Assembly (NCBI RefSeq): GCF_012932915.1
Contig: NZ_VCQU01000001.1
Location: forward strand, 992,001 to 1,056,000
DNA length: 64,000 bases
Source: Antrihabitans stalactiti
GTDB lineage: Bacteria; Actinomycetota; Actinomycetes; Mycobacteriales; Mycobacteriaceae
Reading direction: 5' to 3'
Shown: positions 44,649-55,219 of the stretch, in pieces
Numbering within the stretch: position 1 is the stretch's first letter
Layout: each line of letters opens with the position of its first letter
Made by a program: the position numbers and the translations under genes
The notes under the pieces: model-generated
What the model saw: only the letters and a program-made list of their open reading frames with translations
What the model was told of the DNA's origin: nothing
Database searches by the model: none

Positions 44649-45329
44649 ATGCACTCGGTTCACGCTCTTATTGCCGTCAAGGATTTGGCGCGGGCAAAGA
44701 GCCGACTTGCCGGTGCGTTCACACCTGCCGACCGCGAACGGCTCGTCCTTGCGATGTTGCACGATTCGCTGGCCGCGGCCCGTCAGGTCGAACCGATCGC
44801 CTCCCTCACGGTCGTGACCCCGGATTCGACAGTCGCACAGTCGGCACACGAATTCGGGGCAGACGTCTATCCGGAGCCGCCTGCCGATTCGACCGACGAC
44901 GCGCAGCGGTTGAACGACGCTCTGTCGCACGCAGCGGCAAATTTACGAGAGCGGCTCGGAGCGGTGGATCTCCTCGCGTTGCAAGCGGACCTCCCCGCGT
45001 TGCGGCCGAGCGAGCTGACTGCGGCAATCGAGGCGGCGCACGAGTATTCCCGCTCCTACATCGTCGATCATCACGGCACTGGTACGTCGGCGTTGTTGCT
45101 GCACGATCCCACCACCGCGCTGGAGCCGAAGTTCGGTGCCGCGTCAGCGCTGCGGCACGCCGAAACCGGCGCCCACCCGCTCGCGGGAGACTGGCCAGGG
45201 CTACGCCTCGACGTCGACACCGTCGAAGACCTGCGACTGGCAGCCAAGCTAGGCCTCGGCGTCGCAACGCGGGAATTGTTGACCGAACTCGGCTGGCCCG
45301 ATCCCGATTCTCGAGAAAGTTCATCTTGA
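44649..45329 (+). CDS. fbiD: Phosphoenolpyruvate guanylyltransferase (F420 biosynthesis)
   Basis: FbiD activates phosphoenolpyruvate with GTP to start coenzyme F420 side-chain synthesis. The nucleotidyltransferase pattern includes [46 protein letters not shown] (metal site), [10 protein letters not shown], and [18 protein letters not shown] 44649 ([12 protein letters not shown]) gives 226 aa. It lies divergent from gpsA and ahead of ppk, as Rv2983 does. An F420-type oxidoreductase is nearby (52243). Confidence 0.92.
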   Translation: MHSVHALIAVKDLARAKSRLAGAFTPADRERLVLAMLHDSLAAARQVEPIASLTVVTPDSTVAQSAHEFGADVYPEPPADSTDDAQRLNDALSHAAANLRERLGAVDLLALQADLPALRPSELTAAIEAAHEYSRSYIVDHHGTGTSALLLHDPTTALEPKFGAASALRHAETGAHPLAGDWPGLRLDVDTVEDLRLAAKLGLGVATRELLTELGWPDPDSRESSS

Positions 45330-45353
45330 TTCGATCCGACAAACTTCTCCCAC

Positions 45354-47558
45354 GTGGGTGAAGTGGTGGATGATCGTGACGTGAGCACTCCGGAGAAAAT
45401 CGGTCAGCAACTGGAAAACGGCCGGACAGGGGACGCGCCACCGTCGATCCCGACAGCGCCGCCTGCCGCCACGCAGGCAATCGACGTCAACACCGTCGGC
45501 CTACCTGAAGATCGCTACCTCAATCGTGAATTGAGTTGGCTGGACTTCAATTCGCGCGTCCTCGCGCTCGCCGAAGATGCGTCGCTTCCGCTGTTGGAAC
45601 GCGCGAAATTTCTCGCCATTTTCGCCTCGAATCTGGACGAGTTCTACATGGTCCGTGTGGCAGGCCTCAAGCGCCGCGACGAGACCGGACTGTCGGTGCG
45701 GTCTGCCGACGGGCTGTCTCCGCGAGAGCAATTGAAGATCATCAACAGTCGGACCCAGGAGATCTCGAACAAACACGCGCGCGTGTTCATGGAACAGATC
45801 CTTCCCGAATTGGCTGCCGAGGGAATCGCGATCATCCGCTGGTCGGATCTGAACGATCAAGAGCGCGAACGGTTGTCGGCGTACTTCCACGAGCAGGTCT
45901 TCCCGGTATTGACCCCGCTTGCGGTCGATCCAGCGCACCCGTTCCCCTACATCAGCGGACTGAGCCTCAACCTCGCAGTCACCGTGAAGGACTACAACAC
46001 CGGCGGTGAGCACTTCGCGCGCGTCAAGGTCCCCGACAACGTCGAACGATTCGTCCGCGTCAAGCGCGGCGAAGGGCCGACCGCCATCGCCGCGTTCCTG
46101 CCGATGGAAGAGTTGATCTCCGCTCACCTCAATGTCCTCTTTCCGGGCATGGAAATCGCTGAGAGCCATGCTTTCCGGATCACGCGTAACGCCGACTTCG
46201 AAGTCGAAGAAGATCGCGACGAGGATCTCTTGCAGGCACTGGAACGTGAGCTCGCGCGCCGCCGGTTCGGCTCGCCCGTGCGGCTCGAGATCGCTGACGA
46301 CATGACCGAGCACATGCTCGAAGTCCTGCTGCGCGAACTCGATGTCGATCCGGGCGACGTCATCCAGGTCAGCGGACTGCTCGACCTCTCATGCCTGTGG
46401 CAGGTCTACGGCGTCGACCGACCTTCGCTCAAAGACAAGCCCTTCGTGCCTGCAACGCATCCCGCATTCGGCGAGCGCGAGACGCCGAAGAGCATCTTCG
46501 CCATGCTGCGCGAAGGCGATGTGCTCGTTCACCATCCATACGATTCGTTCTCCACCAGCGTGCAGCGATTCATCGAACAGGCCGCCGCCGACCCGCAGGT
46601 GCTCGCTATCAAGCAGACCCTCTACCGCACCTCCGGTGACTCCCCGATCGTCAACGCGCTCATCGACGCCGCCGAGGCGGGCAAGCAGGTGGTCGCGCTC
46701 GTCGAGATCAAGGCACGATTCGACGAGCAGGCAAACATCAAGTGGGCCAGAGCACTCGAGCAAGCAGGCGTGCACGTCGTCTACGGCCTCGTCGGCCTCA
46801 AGACGCACTGCAAGACCTGTCTTGTCGTACGGCGTGAGGGCGCGACAATCCGCCGGTACTGCCACATCGGCACCGGCAACTACAACCCGAAAACTGCGCG
46901 ACTCTACGAGGACGTCGGGTTGTTCAGCGCCGCACCGGAAATCGGCGCGGACCTCACCGACCTGTTCAACTCGCTGACCGGATATTCGCGCAAGGAGCAA
47001 TACCGCAACCTTCTCGTTGCGCCGTACGGTGTTCGGCGCGGCATCATCGAGCGGATCCATGGCGAGATCGAGCACAAGAAGGCGGGCCGCGACGCCCGTA
47101 TTCGGTTGAAGGCCAACGCACTCGTCGACGAGCAGGTTATCGACGCGCTGTACCGGGCGTCGCAAGCCGGGGTCGAGGTCCAGGTCGTCGTGCGCGGCAT
47201 CTGCGCACTCAAACCCGGCGTCGAGGGGCTGAGCGAGCGCATCGAAGTCCGTTCCATTCTCGGCCGATTCCTGGAGCATTCGCGAGTACTGCACTTCCAG
47301 GGTTCCGACGAATACTGGATCGGCAGTGCGGACATGATGCACCGCAACCTCGACCGCCGAGTGGAAGTGATGGCCCAGGTGAAGGATCCGAGACTCGCCA
47401 CGCAACTGGGCGAGATCTTCGATTCGGCGCTCGACCCGACGACGCGGTGCTGGGTGCTCCAGAGCGACGGGAGCTGGGTTGCCTCACCGGCCAGGGGTGA
47501 GCAGGTCCGTGAGCATCAGGAAGCGATGATGCAGCAGAGGCGATCGACCGCGTCGTAG
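45354..47558 (+). CDS. ppk: Polyphosphate kinase 1
   Basis: This enzyme makes and degrades inorganic polyphosphate. [21 protein letters not shown] starts the N domain, [14 protein letters not shown] and HPYDSF follow, and the catalytic His is in [22 protein letters not shown] with the second at [13 protein letters not shown]. The C-terminal segment [26 protein letters not shown] is typical. 734 aa from GTG 45354; a GTG nine codons later ([10 protein letters not shown]) could be the true start. Confidence 0.96.
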   Translation: MGEVVDDRDVSTPEKIGQQLENGRTGDAPPSIPTAPPAATQAIDVNTVGLPEDRYLNRELSWLDFNSRVLALAEDASLPLLERAKFLAIFASNLDEFYMVRVAGLKRRDETGLSVRSADGLSPREQLKIINSRTQEISNKHARVFMEQILPELAAEGIAIIRWSDLNDQERERLSAYFHEQVFPVLTPLAVDPAHPFPYISGLSLNLAVTVKDYNTGGEHFARVKVPDNVERFVRVKRGEGPTAIAAFLPMEELISAHLNVLFPGMEIAESHAFRITRNADFEVEEDRDEDLLQALERELARRRFGSPVRLEIADDMTEHMLEVLLRELDVDPGDVIQVSGLLDLSCLWQVYGVDRPSLKDKPFVPATHPAFGERETPKSIFAMLREGDVLVHHPYDSFSTSVQRFIEQAAADPQVLAIKQTLYRTSGDSPIVNALIDAAEAGKQVVALVEIKARFDEQANIKWARALEQAGVHVVYGLVGLKTHCKTCLVVRREGATIRRYCHIGTGNYNPKTARLYEDVGLFSAAPEIGADLTDLFNSLTGYSRKEQYRNLLVAPYGVRRGIIERIHGEIEHKKAGRDARIRLKANALVDEQVIDALYRASQAGVEVQVVVRGICALKPGVEGLSERIEVRSILGRFLEHSRVLHFQGSDEYWIGSADMMHRNLDRRVEVMAQVKDPRLATQLGEIFDSALDPTTRCWVLQSDGSWVASPARGEQVREHQEAMMQQRRSTAS

Positions 47559-47582
47559 GTTATAGGCTCGGGGAGGAAGTCT

Positions 47583-48512
47583 GTGAGTTCAGCGCTCGAA
47601 AGTCCCAGCAAGACCGCGATATTAGCGGCCGGCGCCATTCTGTGGCGACGTCCGCAGAAGGGCACCGAGCTCGAGATCGCACTCATTCATCGCCCGCGGT
47701 ACAACGATTGGTCGTTTCCCAAAGGCAAAGTCGAACAGGGTGAGACGACGATCGTCGCCGCGGTCCGCGAGGTCGCCGAGGAGACGGGGATGACGTGCCT
47801 GCTGGGTCGCCATCTCGACCGAGTGGCCTATCCGGTACCGGGTAGTCGACGGCGCAAGCGGGTCGACTATTGGGCGGCCGAATCGATCGGTGGCGAATTC
47901 GAGCCGAACCGAGAAGTCGATGTGCTGCGCTGGGTTCCGGTTTCGCAGGTGCTCGACAATATTTCGTATCCCATCGATCGCAGGGTGATGCGTAGGTTCA
48001 TGGCGCGGCCGGTGGATACCAAGACGGTCCTCGTTGTTCGGCACGCCAAAGCCGGGCGCAGCTCGCGCTACAAGGGCGACGACACGCTGCGACCGCTCGA
48101 CAAGTCGGGCGAACTCCAAGCGCTCGCACTTGTGCCGCAAATGCTCGCTTTCGGCGCGACGCATATACATTCGGCAGACCGCGTCCGATGCACACAAACG
48201 GTCGAACCGCTGGCGCACATGCTCGATGCGAATATTCGACTCGAGCCGACCTTGTCGGAAGAGAGTTATGCGTCCGATCCTGGCGCGGGGCGAAACCGCG
48301 CGCGCAAGATCGCCGGAAAGAATGGCATCCGTGTAATTTGCAGTCAGGGCAAGGTAATACCCGATTTGTTGAAGTGGTGGGCCGACCAGGACGGCGTGCG
48401 ATTGCCGCCGGCCCGAAATCGGAAAGCCAGTATGTGGGTCCTGTCGTTGCACGATGGTCGCCTCGTAGCCGTCGACCACATCGACACGCCACTCCCACCG
48501 AAACTTACCTAG
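47583..48512 (+). CDS. mutT1: MutT1-type Nudix hydrolase fused to a histidine phosphatase domain
   Basis: This cleans 8-oxo-(d)GTP from the nucleotide pool. The Nudix box GKVEQGETTIVAAVREVAEETG is at about 44-65. A C-terminal histidine-phosphatase-like domain begins VLVVRHAKAGRSSRYKG (about 145-160). This two-domain layout is that of mycobacterial MutT1. GTG 47583 follows GGGAGGAAG. It lies 24 bp after ppk, same strand, as in M. tuberculosis. Confidence 0.94.
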   Translation: MSSALESPSKTAILAAGAILWRRPQKGTELEIALIHRPRYNDWSFPKGKVEQGETTIVAAVREVAEETGMTCLLGRHLDRVAYPVPGSRRRKRVDYWAAESIGGEFEPNREVDVLRWVPVSQVLDNISYPIDRRVMRRFMARPVDTKTVLVVRHAKAGRSSRYKGDDTLRPLDKSGELQALALVPQMLAFGATHIHSADRVRCTQTVEPLAHMLDANIRLEPTLSEESYASDPGAGRNRARKIAGKNGIRVICSQGKVIPDLLKWWADQDGVRLPPARNRKASMWVLSLHDGRLVAVDHIDTPLPPKLT

Positions 48513-48524
48513 CCGTCGAACAGG

Positions 48525-48560
48525 AATACGCCCTCCCTGCAATTGCAGGGAGGGCGTATT
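48525..48560. terminator. Perfect 36-bp palindrome between mutT1 and hupB
   Basis: The arms AATACGCCCTCCCTGC and complement surround the AATT centre with no mismatch. It sits between the convergent mutT1 and hupB stops and would form the same hairpin in both transcripts, so a bidirectional terminator is likely. Its GCAATTGC core is shared with family C palindromes. Confidence 0.65.
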
Positions 48561-48585
48561 GCCGTATTCGGAACCCTTTTGGGGG

Positions 48586-49248
48586 CTACTTCTTTGCTGC
48601 GCGCTTTGCCGGAGCCTTCTTGGCGGGCGCGGCTGTCTTCTTGGCGGCCGTCGTCTTGGCCGGTGCCTTGGCGGCGACGGTCTTCTTGGCCGCTGTGGCC
48701 TTCGCAGGCGCCTTGGCTGGAGTTGCCTTGCGAGCAGTGGTCTTTGCGGGCGCCTTCTTTGCGGCAGTCGTCTTGGCTGCAGTCTTGGCAGGCGCCTTGG
48801 CAGCGGTCTTCTTGGCCGCTGTGGCCTTCGTAGCGGCCTTGGCAGGCGCAGCCTTGGCTGCGGTCGTCTTACGGGCCGTGGTCTTCGCGGGGGCCTTCTT
48901 GGCTGCACCCCTCGTTGCCGGCACGGACGCCGCTCCGCGCTTGACGGCAGGGCCGCTGGACGGCAGCTTCTGCTTTCCGGCAATTACGGCCTTGAATTGC
49001 GCGCCGGGACGGAACGCGGGAACCGAAGTGGGCTTTACCTTTACGGTCTCGCCCGTCCGGGGATTACGAGCAACTCTGGCCGCGCGCTTGCGTTGTTCGA
49101 ATACGCCGAATCCGGTGATCGTGACGCTCTGACCCTTGTGCACTGCGCGCACAATGATGTCCACAACGTTCTCGACTGCCTCGGTTGCCGTACGCCGATC
49201 CGCCCCAAGCTTCTCGGTCAGAACGTCGATGAGTTCCGCCTTGTTCAT
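48586..49248 (-). CDS. hupB: DNA-binding protein HU with Lys/Ala-rich tail
   Basis: HupB compacts DNA. The N-terminal HU fold is about residues 1-92 ([49 protein letters not shown]). The C-terminal about 110 residues are repeats of [13 protein letters not shown] type, a eukaryotic H1-like tail as in mycobacterial HupB. ATG 49248 follows GGAGGAATTTC. Between this start and the leuD stop lies 137 bp (49249-49385) that should hold the promoter. Confidence 0.97.
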   Translation of the reverse strand: MNKAELIDVLTEKLGADRRTATEAVENVVDIIVRAVHKGQSVTITGFGVFEQRKRAARVARNPRTGETVKVKPTSVPAFRPGAQFKAVIAGKQKLPSSGPAVKRGAASVPATRGAAKKAPAKTTARKTTAAKAAPAKAATKATAAKKTAAKAPAKTAAKTTAAKKAPAKTTARKATPAKAPAKATAAKKTVAAKAPAKTTAAKKTAAPAKKAPAKRAAKK

Positions 49249-49385
49249 TGAAATTCCTCCGCAAACTAATGGGTCCATCGTTGGACCGACTGGTTATACG
49301 GTAAACAACAAAACCACAAGAGTCTATGTGCCAGGGCATTTTTCATTAAAAATGACCTGTTTCGCAAAGCTACCGATCAAACGAT

Positions 49386-50015
49386 TCAGCCTTCGAAGTC
49401 GGTGCTCTCAGGTGTCGAAACTCGCGCCGGAAGTGTCGTGGGTTTCCAAGACGGCCTTGACTTTTCGAACTCAGAAATGGCTTCTACCTGCCGAAACGTC
49501 AATCCGATGTCGTCCAAACCCTCCAGCAGACGCCATCGCGTGTAGTCGTCAATGTCAAAGGGCAGCACCGTTGTTCCGGCCGAAACTGTTCGCTCACGAA
49601 GGTCCACAACTAATTCCAGACCGGGCTGACTTTCGAGGAGTTTCCAGAGCAGTTCGACGTCGGATTGCTCCATCAACGCCGCCAGAAGGCCCGCTTTGCC
49701 CGCGTTGCCGCGGAAGATGTCGCCGAATCGAGACGAGATGACGACCCGAAATCCGAAGTCCGACAGCGCCCAAACTGCGTGCTCCCGTGAGGATCCGGTG
49801 CCGAAGTCTGGACCAGCGACCAGAACGCTGCCTTTGTCGTACGGCGGGACGTTGAGAATGAAGTTCGAGTCGTTGCGCCAGGCGGCGAACAGGCCGTCCT
49901 CGAAACCCGTACGGCTCACCCGCTTTAGGAATACAGCGGGGATGATCTGGTCGGTGTCGACGTTCGAACGGCGCAGCGGGACACCAATTCCCCTATGCAA
50001 GGTAAAGGATTCCAT
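49386..50015 (-). CDS. leuD: 3-isopropylmalate dehydratase small subunit
   Basis: This subunit of the leucine pathway isomerase shows [45 protein letters not shown], and [19 protein letters not shown]. 209 aa is a usual size. It follows leuC on the same strand with 29 bp between. Confidence 0.97.
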   Translation of the reverse strand: MESFTLHRGIGVPLRRSNVDTDQIIPAVFLKRVSRTGFEDGLFAAWRNDSNFILNVPPYDKGSVLVAGPDFGTGSSREHAVWALSDFGFRVVISSRFGDIFRGNAGKAGLLAALMEQSDVELLWKLLESQPGLELVVDLRERTVSAGTTVLPFDIDDYTRWRLLEGLDDIGLTFRQVEAISEFEKSRPSWKPTTLPARVSTPESTDFEG

Positions 50016-50044
50016 CGGTAACTCCTATCAGTCCAGGGCGTTGG

Positions 50045-51469
50045 TCAGTCGAGATCGGCGGGCGAAGAGAGCGTTCCGCGCACTGCGGTCGCGGCAGCAA
50101 CGAGCGGCGAAACCAGGTGCGTGCGCCCGCCTTTGCCTTGGCGGCCTTCGAAGTTTCGATTCGAAGTCGATGCACACCGTTGGCCTGGGGACAGCTGGTC
50201 CGGGTTCATGCCGAGGCACATCGAGCAGCCGGCCTGGCGCCATTCCGCCCCCGCCCCGGTGAATATCGCACCGAGACCCTCTTTCTCGGCCTGCGCGCGC
50301 ACGCGCATCGAGCCTGGTACCACCAGCATGCGAACACCGTCGGCGACGCGTCGACCCTTCAAGACGCTCGCAACGGCGCGCAGATCTTCGATCCGGCCGT
50401 TGGTGCACGAACCTACGAAGACGGTGTCGACCGCGATGTCGCGCAGCGGCGTTCCCGGCTGCAAGTCCATGTACCGCAAGGCCTTTTCGGTCGCCGAGCG
50501 CTCGCCCTCGTCGACGATCAGCTCCGGGTCAGGAACCGAGTCGGCAAGCGGTGCACCCTGTCCGGGGTTGGTTCCCCACGTCACGAACGGGGTCAAGGCG
50601 GCGGCGTCGATGTGGACTTCGGCGTCGAAAACGGCGTCCTCGTCGGTCACCAATTCGCTCCAAGCCGCCACTGCCGCATCCCATTCCGCACCTGCCGGGG
50701 CATGCGGCCTGCCCTTCAGGAAGGCGTACGTCGTCTCGTCCGGCGCAATCATTCCGGCGCGGGCACCCGCCTCGATCGACATGTTGCAGATCGTCATCCG
50801 CGCTTCCATCGACATATTGCGAATTGCCGATCCGCGGTATTCGAGGACGTAGCCCTGCCCACCACCGGTCCCAATCTTCGCAATTACGGCAAGAATCAGA
50901 TCTTTACTCGTCACGCCCGGACCTAATTCGCCGTCCACAGTGATCGCCATTGTTTTGAACGGGCGCAATGACAATGTCTGCGTCGCCAGCACATGCTCGA
51001 CCTCGCTCGTGCCGATTCCCATCGCCAGAGCACCGAATGCGCCGTGCGTCGAGGTGTGACTGTCGCCGCAGACGACCGTCGTCCCCGGCTGCGTCAGCCC
51101 CAGTTGCGGGCCGACGACGTGCACGATGCCCTGATCGAGATCGCCCATCGGATGCAGCCTGACACCGAACTCCTCGCAATTACGACGAAGCGTTTCGACC
51201 TGAGTTCGCGAGACCGGGTCCGCGATCGGCTTGTCGATATCGATCGTCGGGACGTTGTGGTCCTCGGTCGCGATGGTGAGGTCCGGCCGGCGCACCGGGC
51301 GGCCGGCAAGCCGGAGACCGTCGAACGCCTGCGGACTTGTCACCTCGTGCACGAGGTGCAGGTCGATGTAGATGAGGTCCGGCTCCTGCGCGTCGCCGGT
51401 ACCCGAACCTTTGGCAACAACGTGTGAGTCCCAAACCTTTTCCGCCAGTGTGCGGGGCTTGTCAGCCAT
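50045..51469 (-). CDS. leuC: 3-isopropylmalate dehydratase large subunit
   Basis: This Fe-S aconitase-family subunit has [52 protein letters not shown] (cluster Cys) and [12 protein letters not shown] (two more cluster Cys), 474 aa from ATG 51469. It converts 2- to 3-isopropylmalate with LeuD. The IclR gene is divergent, 62 bp away. Confidence 0.97.
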   Translation of the reverse strand: MADKPRTLAEKVWDSHVVAKGSGTGDAQEPDLIYIDLHLVHEVTSPQAFDGLRLAGRPVRRPDLTIATEDHNVPTIDIDKPIADPVSRTQVETLRRNCEEFGVRLHPMGDLDQGIVHVVGPQLGLTQPGTTVVCGDSHTSTHGAFGALAMGIGTSEVEHVLATQTLSLRPFKTMAITVDGELGPGVTSKDLILAVIAKIGTGGGQGYVLEYRGSAIRNMSMEARMTICNMSIEAGARAGMIAPDETTYAFLKGRPHAPAGAEWDAAVAAWSELVTDEDAVFDAEVHIDAAALTPFVTWGTNPGQGAPLADSVPDPELIVDEGERSATEKALRYMDLQPGTPLRDIAVDTVFVGSCTNGRIEDLRAVASVLKGRRVADGVRMLVVPGSMRVRAQAEKEGLGAIFTGAGAEWRQAGCSMCLGMNPDQLSPGQRCASTSNRNFEGRQGKGGRTHLVSPLVAAATAVRGTLSSPADLD

Positions 51470-51531
51470 CTTCTCCACCTCATCGAGTCTGTTTGCTACG
51501 ATCCCAGTATGCGAGACGCTAGTATCGGTAC

Positions 51532-52233
51532 ATGAGACAGCATAGCGGCATCGGAGTCTTGGACAAAGCCGTCGCGGTCCTGCACGCGGTCGCCGAGGGG
51601 CCATGCAATCTGAGTGAGCTCTGCAACAAGACGGGGATGCCGCGCGCAACTGCGCATCGCCTGGCGGTGGGCCTCGAGGTGCACCGCCTCCTTGCGCGCG
51701 ACGCCGACGGTCTGTGGCGACCGGGTCCGGCGCTGTCCGAGCTTGCGGCAAGCGCGAACGACACCCTCGTCGACGCCGCTGGAGCGGTACTCCCCCGACT
51801 CCGCGAAATCACCGGCGAGAGCGTGCAGTTGTACCGCCGCGAGGGGTCTATTCGGGTCTGCGTCGCGTCGATGGAGCCGCCAACGGGGCTGCGCGACACA
51901 GTCCTGGTCGGGGCCCGTCTTCCCATGACCGCCGGCTCCGGCGCCAAAGTCTTACTCGCGTGGGCGGATACAGCGACCCAACGGATGATTCTGCCCGAAA
52001 CCACCTTCAGCGAACGCACGCTGTTGGAGATCCGCCGCCGCGGCTGGGCACAGAGCGCGGGTGAGCGTGAGCCCGGCGTCGCGAGCGTGTCGGCCCCGGT
52101 GCGCGATTCGAGCGGGAACGTCATTGCTGCCGTGTCGGTTTCGGGACCGATCGACCGGATGGGCCGGCGGCCCGGCGCACGGTGGGCGGCAGACCTGTTG
52201 GCTGCGGCGGAGGCGCTCCACAAGCGGTTGTAG
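51532..52233 (+). CDS. IclR family regulator, likely controlling leuCD
   Basis: The winged HTH is at about 8-65 ([41 protein letters not shown]). The C-terminal IclR effector domain follows, with GAGS-like [13 protein letters not shown] and [21 protein letters not shown]. Its divergent position next to leuC matches the C. glutamicum LtbR / Streptomyces NdgR type, which control leuCD and leuB. The 62-bp gap 51470-51531 must carry both promoters and any operator. Confidence 0.92.
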   Translation: MRQHSGIGVLDKAVAVLHAVAEGPCNLSELCNKTGMPRATAHRLAVGLEVHRLLARDADGLWRPGPALSELAASANDTLVDAAGAVLPRLREITGESVQLYRREGSIRVCVASMEPPTGLRDTVLVGARLPMTAGSGAKVLLAWADTATQRMILPETTFSERTLLEIRRRGWAQSAGEREPGVASVSAPVRDSSGNVIAAVSVSGPIDRMGRRPGARWAADLLAAAEALHKRL

Positions 52234-52242
52234 GGTGGCGCG

Positions 52243-52758
52243 ATGGGCGTCAATCAGCGTGCACAGATCGTCATGTCGGACGACGAGGTTCGCGAATTTC
52301 TCGAACAGAGCCGCGTCGTCACCATCGCCACCAACGGTCCGAGCGGCACTCCGCATCTGGTTGCCATGTGGTACGCCCTCATCGACGGTGAGATCTGGTT
52401 CGAAACCAAGGCGAAATCGCAGAAGGTCGTGAACTTGCGACGCGACGACCGCATCACCTGCCACGTCGAGGCCGGCTACAGCTACGACCAACTCCGAGGC
52501 GTGTCGATCGAAGGGCACGCCGAGGTGATCGAAGATCAGGACCTCATCTTCGAAGTCGGAAAAGGTGTGTGGGAGCGCTACACCGGGCCCTACACCGAGG
52601 AGATGCGCCCTGCCGTCGAAGCAATGATCAGCAAACGGGTGGCAGTTCGAGTGCGCCCGCACCGGGTACGGTCCTGGGATCACCGGAAGCTGGGCTACCC
52701 CGACATGCCGGTGAGCGGAACGACAGCTCAGTACATCGAACAACCGAAATTGTCGTGA
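52243..52758 (+). CDS. PPOX-class flavin/F420-dependent oxidoreductase (Rv2991-like)
   Basis: This split-beta-barrel protein resembles FDOR family members. VREFLEQSRVVTIATNGPSGTPHLVAMWYALIDGEIWFETKAKSQKVVNLRRDDRITCHVEAG is the usual FMN/F420 cofactor core. 171 aa. It starts 9 bp after the IclR stop, so they likely share a transcript. Gene order matches Rv2991 beside the leu genes. The substrate is unknown. Confidence 0.86.
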   Translation: MGVNQRAQIVMSDDEVREFLEQSRVVTIATNGPSGTPHLVAMWYALIDGEIWFETKAKSQKVVNLRRDDRITCHVEAGYSYDQLRGVSIEGHAEVIEDQDLIFEVGKGVWERYTGPYTEEMRPAVEAMISKRVAVRVRPHRVRSWDHRKLGYPDMPVSGTTAQYIEQPKLS

Positions 52759-52816
52759 CCTTTCGAACCGGTCACGCTACGTTCTTCAGATATAAGTCGC
52801 GACGGAAGGGCGGACC

Positions 52817-52984
52817 ATGACGGATTCCGAGAATGACGACGTAAAGCGAAAGTTCCGCGAGGCCCTCGAGAAGAAGAACACCAAGAACGCTCCTACTGCG
52901 GACCACAAAGACGGTCGCTCCAAGATCCACGGCGCCCACGGTCCGGTCGAGCACAAGCGCGAATTCAGGCGCAAGAGCGGGTAA
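52817..52984 (+). CDS. Small DUF5302-like charged protein
   Basis: This 55-aa highly charged protein reads MTDSENDDVKRKFREALEKK, then NTKNAPTADHKDGRSKIHG and PVEHKREFRRKSG. ATG 52817 is preceded by GGAAGGGCGG. It resembles the DUF5302 family of small actinobacterial proteins of unknown role. It is too short for a generic ORF cut-off but has a good ribosome-binding site and is followed by a strong terminator. Confidence 0.8.
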   Translation: MTDSENDDVKRKFREALEKKNTKNAPTADHKDGRSKIHGAHGPVEHKREFRRKSG

Positions 52985-52997
52985 CCGACACGCAGCC

Positions 52998-53033
52998 AAG
53001 ACCCCCCGACCACGCTCATGGTCGGGGGGTCTT
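52998..53033 (+). terminator. Strong hairpin terminator after the DUF5302-like gene
   Basis: A perfect 15-bp stem AAGACCCCCCGACCA, with loop CGCTCA and its complement, ends in TCTTT. It is 14 bp after the stop codon. The best intrinsic-terminator candidate in the window. Confidence 0.85.
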
Positions 53034-53072
53034 TCGCGTAGCGTCGACATCCATCCGAATGGAAGGTTGACC

Positions 53073-54578
53073 ATGTCTTCGCGGCTGATCGGTTCGATCG
53101 CCATGTCCAGCGTCGCGGTCCTCGTAGCCTGCGGGTCGGACGAGTCGGCGTCGCCCGGCGACTTGCCCGCAGACGCGCTCACGGTGGTGAACTCTGCGCC
53201 GTTCGCGCACGGGTCGTGGCAGTGGGATGCCGTAGAACTAGGCAGCGGCAAGATCCTCTATGCGAAGGATGAGAACGAACTCAACTTCCTCGGCTCGACG
53301 ACGAAGTTGTTCACGGCCGGAACATATTTCGACGAGTTCGGTGCAGATTCGACGCTCGAGACCCCCGTCTTTGCCGTCGGCGCGCGCAACGGTGCGACGC
53401 TGCAAGGTGACCTGGTCCTTGTCGGGGCGGGCGATTTCATCCTCGGCAGCCGAGGTGTGCTCGATGGGGATCTGCAGTACATCGATCCTGACGATCACAT
53501 CTATGCCTACGCAATCCCGACCTCGCAACCCGTGAAAGCCGACCCACTCGCCGGACTAGACAAGCTCGCCAAAGAAGTTGTTGCGAAAGGCATTACCTCG
53601 ATCGAGGGCGATGTACTCGTCAACGACAAGCTCTGGGAGCCGGATGAGACCAAAGAAGGCGTGCTGACGTCGATCATGGTCAACGACAACCCCCTCGACA
53701 TCCTCGTCGATCCGGGTGCGAAGGCGGGCGATCCGATCACGATGACCACGCGCCCGCAGACCGGGTTCTACGACGTGGTCAACCAGGCCGTAACGAGCGC
53801 GGCCGGAAGCGAATTCACGGCGACCGCCACACTCGGAGCAGGAAACCGCGTCGTCGTGAGTGGCAACATGCCGATCGGCTCCAAGCAGCTCGACCTGACG
53901 GTCTACGCGCCCGATCCCGCGGCCTATGCCCGAGCTCTGTTCATCGAGGCGCTCCGTCGCGCCGGATTGGCTGTGAATACCCCTTTGGACAAAACCACCG
54001 GCACCCTCCCCTCGGACAGCGCTTACACCGACAAGGTCGCGTCGCTCACGTCCCCACCGACCAGCACCCTCGTCAAACTCGTGACCAAGATCAGTCACAA
54101 CCGAGGCGCGGAGACGCTGCTGTGCCTCCTCGCGAAAAAGGCGGGCTCACGCGACTGCGACGACGGGCTGACGACCATCATCGGCAAGTTCGCCAACGCC
54201 GACATCGAGCCCGGAACCGTCGAGATCTACGACGGCGAAGGCTCGGACCCGGCGTCGGCCACCCCCGCGGCGATGGTTCGGTGGCTCACCTGGATCCAGA
54301 ACCAGCCGTGGGGAGCGAAGCTCAAAGAAGGACTCCCGGACATCAACCATGACGGCAAGATTCTGGTCAAGAGCGGATTGAGTGCGCGTCCCAACGTCGG
54401 AGCGATGCACTCGATGTTCGTCGCCGCCGGTCAAGCTGGTTACATGACCACCGCTAGCGGCAAGGAGGTAGTCGTGGCGTTCTACGCCCTCAACGGCACG
54501 TATGCCACATTCGAAGAAGGGATCGACGCCTTCCCGGCCACTGCGAAGGTGCTTACCGCGATTCAGAAGGCCGAATAA
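53073..54578 (+). CDS. dacB: D-alanyl-D-alanine carboxypeptidase (S13/PBP4-type), lipoprotein
   Basis: This is a low-molecular-weight penicillin-binding protein that trims peptidoglycan. The signal sequence ends in a lipobox SVAVLVAC, so it is lipid-anchored. The three S13 motifs are present: GSTTKLFTAG (SxxK, Ser at about 75), KISHNRGAETLL (SxN), and ILVKSGLS (KSG for KTG). A large insert domain between the first two motifs fits S13. ATG 53073 follows GGAAGG and gives 501 aa. Confidence 0.92.
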   Translation: MSSRLIGSIAMSSVAVLVACGSDESASPGDLPADALTVVNSAPFAHGSWQWDAVELGSGKILYAKDENELNFLGSTTKLFTAGTYFDEFGADSTLETPVFAVGARNGATLQGDLVLVGAGDFILGSRGVLDGDLQYIDPDDHIYAYAIPTSQPVKADPLAGLDKLAKEVVAKGITSIEGDVLVNDKLWEPDETKEGVLTSIMVNDNPLDILVDPGAKAGDPITMTTRPQTGFYDVVNQAVTSAAGSEFTATATLGAGNRVVVSGNMPIGSKQLDLTVYAPDPAAYARALFIEALRRAGLAVNTPLDKTTGTLPSDSAYTDKVASLTSPPTSTLVKLVTKISHNRGAETLLCLLAKKAGSRDCDDGLTTIIGKFANADIEPGTVEIYDGEGSDPASATPAAMVRWLTWIQNQPWGAKLKEGLPDINHDGKILVKSGLSARPNVGAMHSMFVAAGQAGYMTTASGKEVVVAFYALNGTYATFEEGIDAFPATAKVLTAIQKAE

Positions 54579-54591
54579 TGAGAAAGGCTGC

Positions 54592-54607
54592 CTGACCGAT
54601 TGGTCAG
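54592..54607 (+). terminator. Short hairpin after dacB
   Basis: CTGACC-GATT-GGTCAG is a 6-bp stem 14 bp after the dacB stop, before the ribosome-binding site of the next gene. It is small and lacks a T-run; terminator function is uncertain. Confidence 0.35.
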
Positions 54608-54631
54608 AGCGCACTACTGCGAGGGGAATGT

Positions 54632-55090
54632 ATGGGAAAGCGCGTAATGATCTTTGTTTTGGCCGCATCGGCGTTGAGTTCGGCTGCGTGTGGAAGCAGT
54701 GGAGACGCAAAAGATGCGGACCCAATCCCGCCGAGCCAGTCGGTCTCGACGCCGGCAACGGCGTCCTCGACGTTGGCACCGGCGTCCTCGACATCGGCTC
54801 CAGATGCCGTCTCGACCACTGCCGTGTCGACCACTGAAACGCCGCAGGCCGGTACAACAACGAGCGCGATCCCGGACGCTTCGGGAAAGTCCGCGAAATT
54901 CTTGCAGGCCTGCAACGAGGTCCTGCCGTTCATCAAGCAGCTGAGCGAAATCCCTGGCTCTGATATCGCCGGCACGATCGAGGAATTTGTCGTTCACGTT
55001 CAAACGCGTCCTGAATGGCCCAATACAAGCGCAACCGACCAGCGCGACACAATCGCCGGTATTCGTGCCGCCGCTGACGGAGAGTGCTGA
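54632..55090 (+). CDS. Ser/Thr-rich lipoprotein of unknown function
   Basis: This 152-aa protein has a signal peptide and lipobox SSAAC at about 16-20. A long Ser/Thr/Ala/Pro linker follows (about 30-88), and then a compact C-terminal helical region starting SAKFLQACNEVLPFIKQ with a terminal Cys. ATG 54632 has GAGGGG 7 nt upstream. It borders the integrated element; before integration it would have been next to tRNA-Glu. Confidence 0.78.
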   Translation: MGKRVMIFVLAASALSSAACGSSGDAKDADPIPPSQSVSTPATASSTLAPASSTSAPDAVSTTAVSTTETPQAGTTTSAIPDASGKSAKFLQACNEVLPFIKQLSEIPGSDIAGTIEEFVVHVQTRPEWPNTSATDQRDTIAGIRAAADGEC

Positions 55091-55106
55091 GCGACAGCAC
55101 AAAAAG

Positions 55107-55189
55107 AAGCTCCCTGACCGAGATCGGTCAGGGAGCTTTCGTTGTAGCCCCGACGGGATTCGAACCCGCGCTACCGCCTTGAGAGGGCG
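55107..55189. repeat. Left direct repeat (attL-like) with terminator and tRNA-Glu fragment
   Basis: This is identical over 83 bp to 58658-58740. It contains the hairpin AAGCTCCCTGACCGA-GA-complement at 55107-55138 and then the 3' 45 nt of tRNA-Glu (55145-55189, minus strand, anticodon half, T arm and acceptor). Identity ends inside the anticodon stem, where the element sequence starts (55190). Confidence 0.92.
55145..55189 (-). pseudogene. tRNA-Glu 3' fragment
   Basis: This is the copy of the 3' 45 nt of tRNA-Glu(CTC), created by integration. It has the anticodon 3' half, variable region, T arm (GGGTTCGAATCCC in sense) and the acceptor 3' strand, but no 5' half, so it cannot form a tRNA. Confidence 0.9.
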
Positions 55190-55219
55190 TCCAAAGGTGC
55201 TGGCAGAGCCCTCAAAACC

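Noticed and set aside
47622-48983. 453-codon minus-strand frame beginning in hupB with Arg/Pro-rich text
   Set aside because: It reads the hupB Lys/Ala repeats in a wrong frame and then runs antisense to mutT1.
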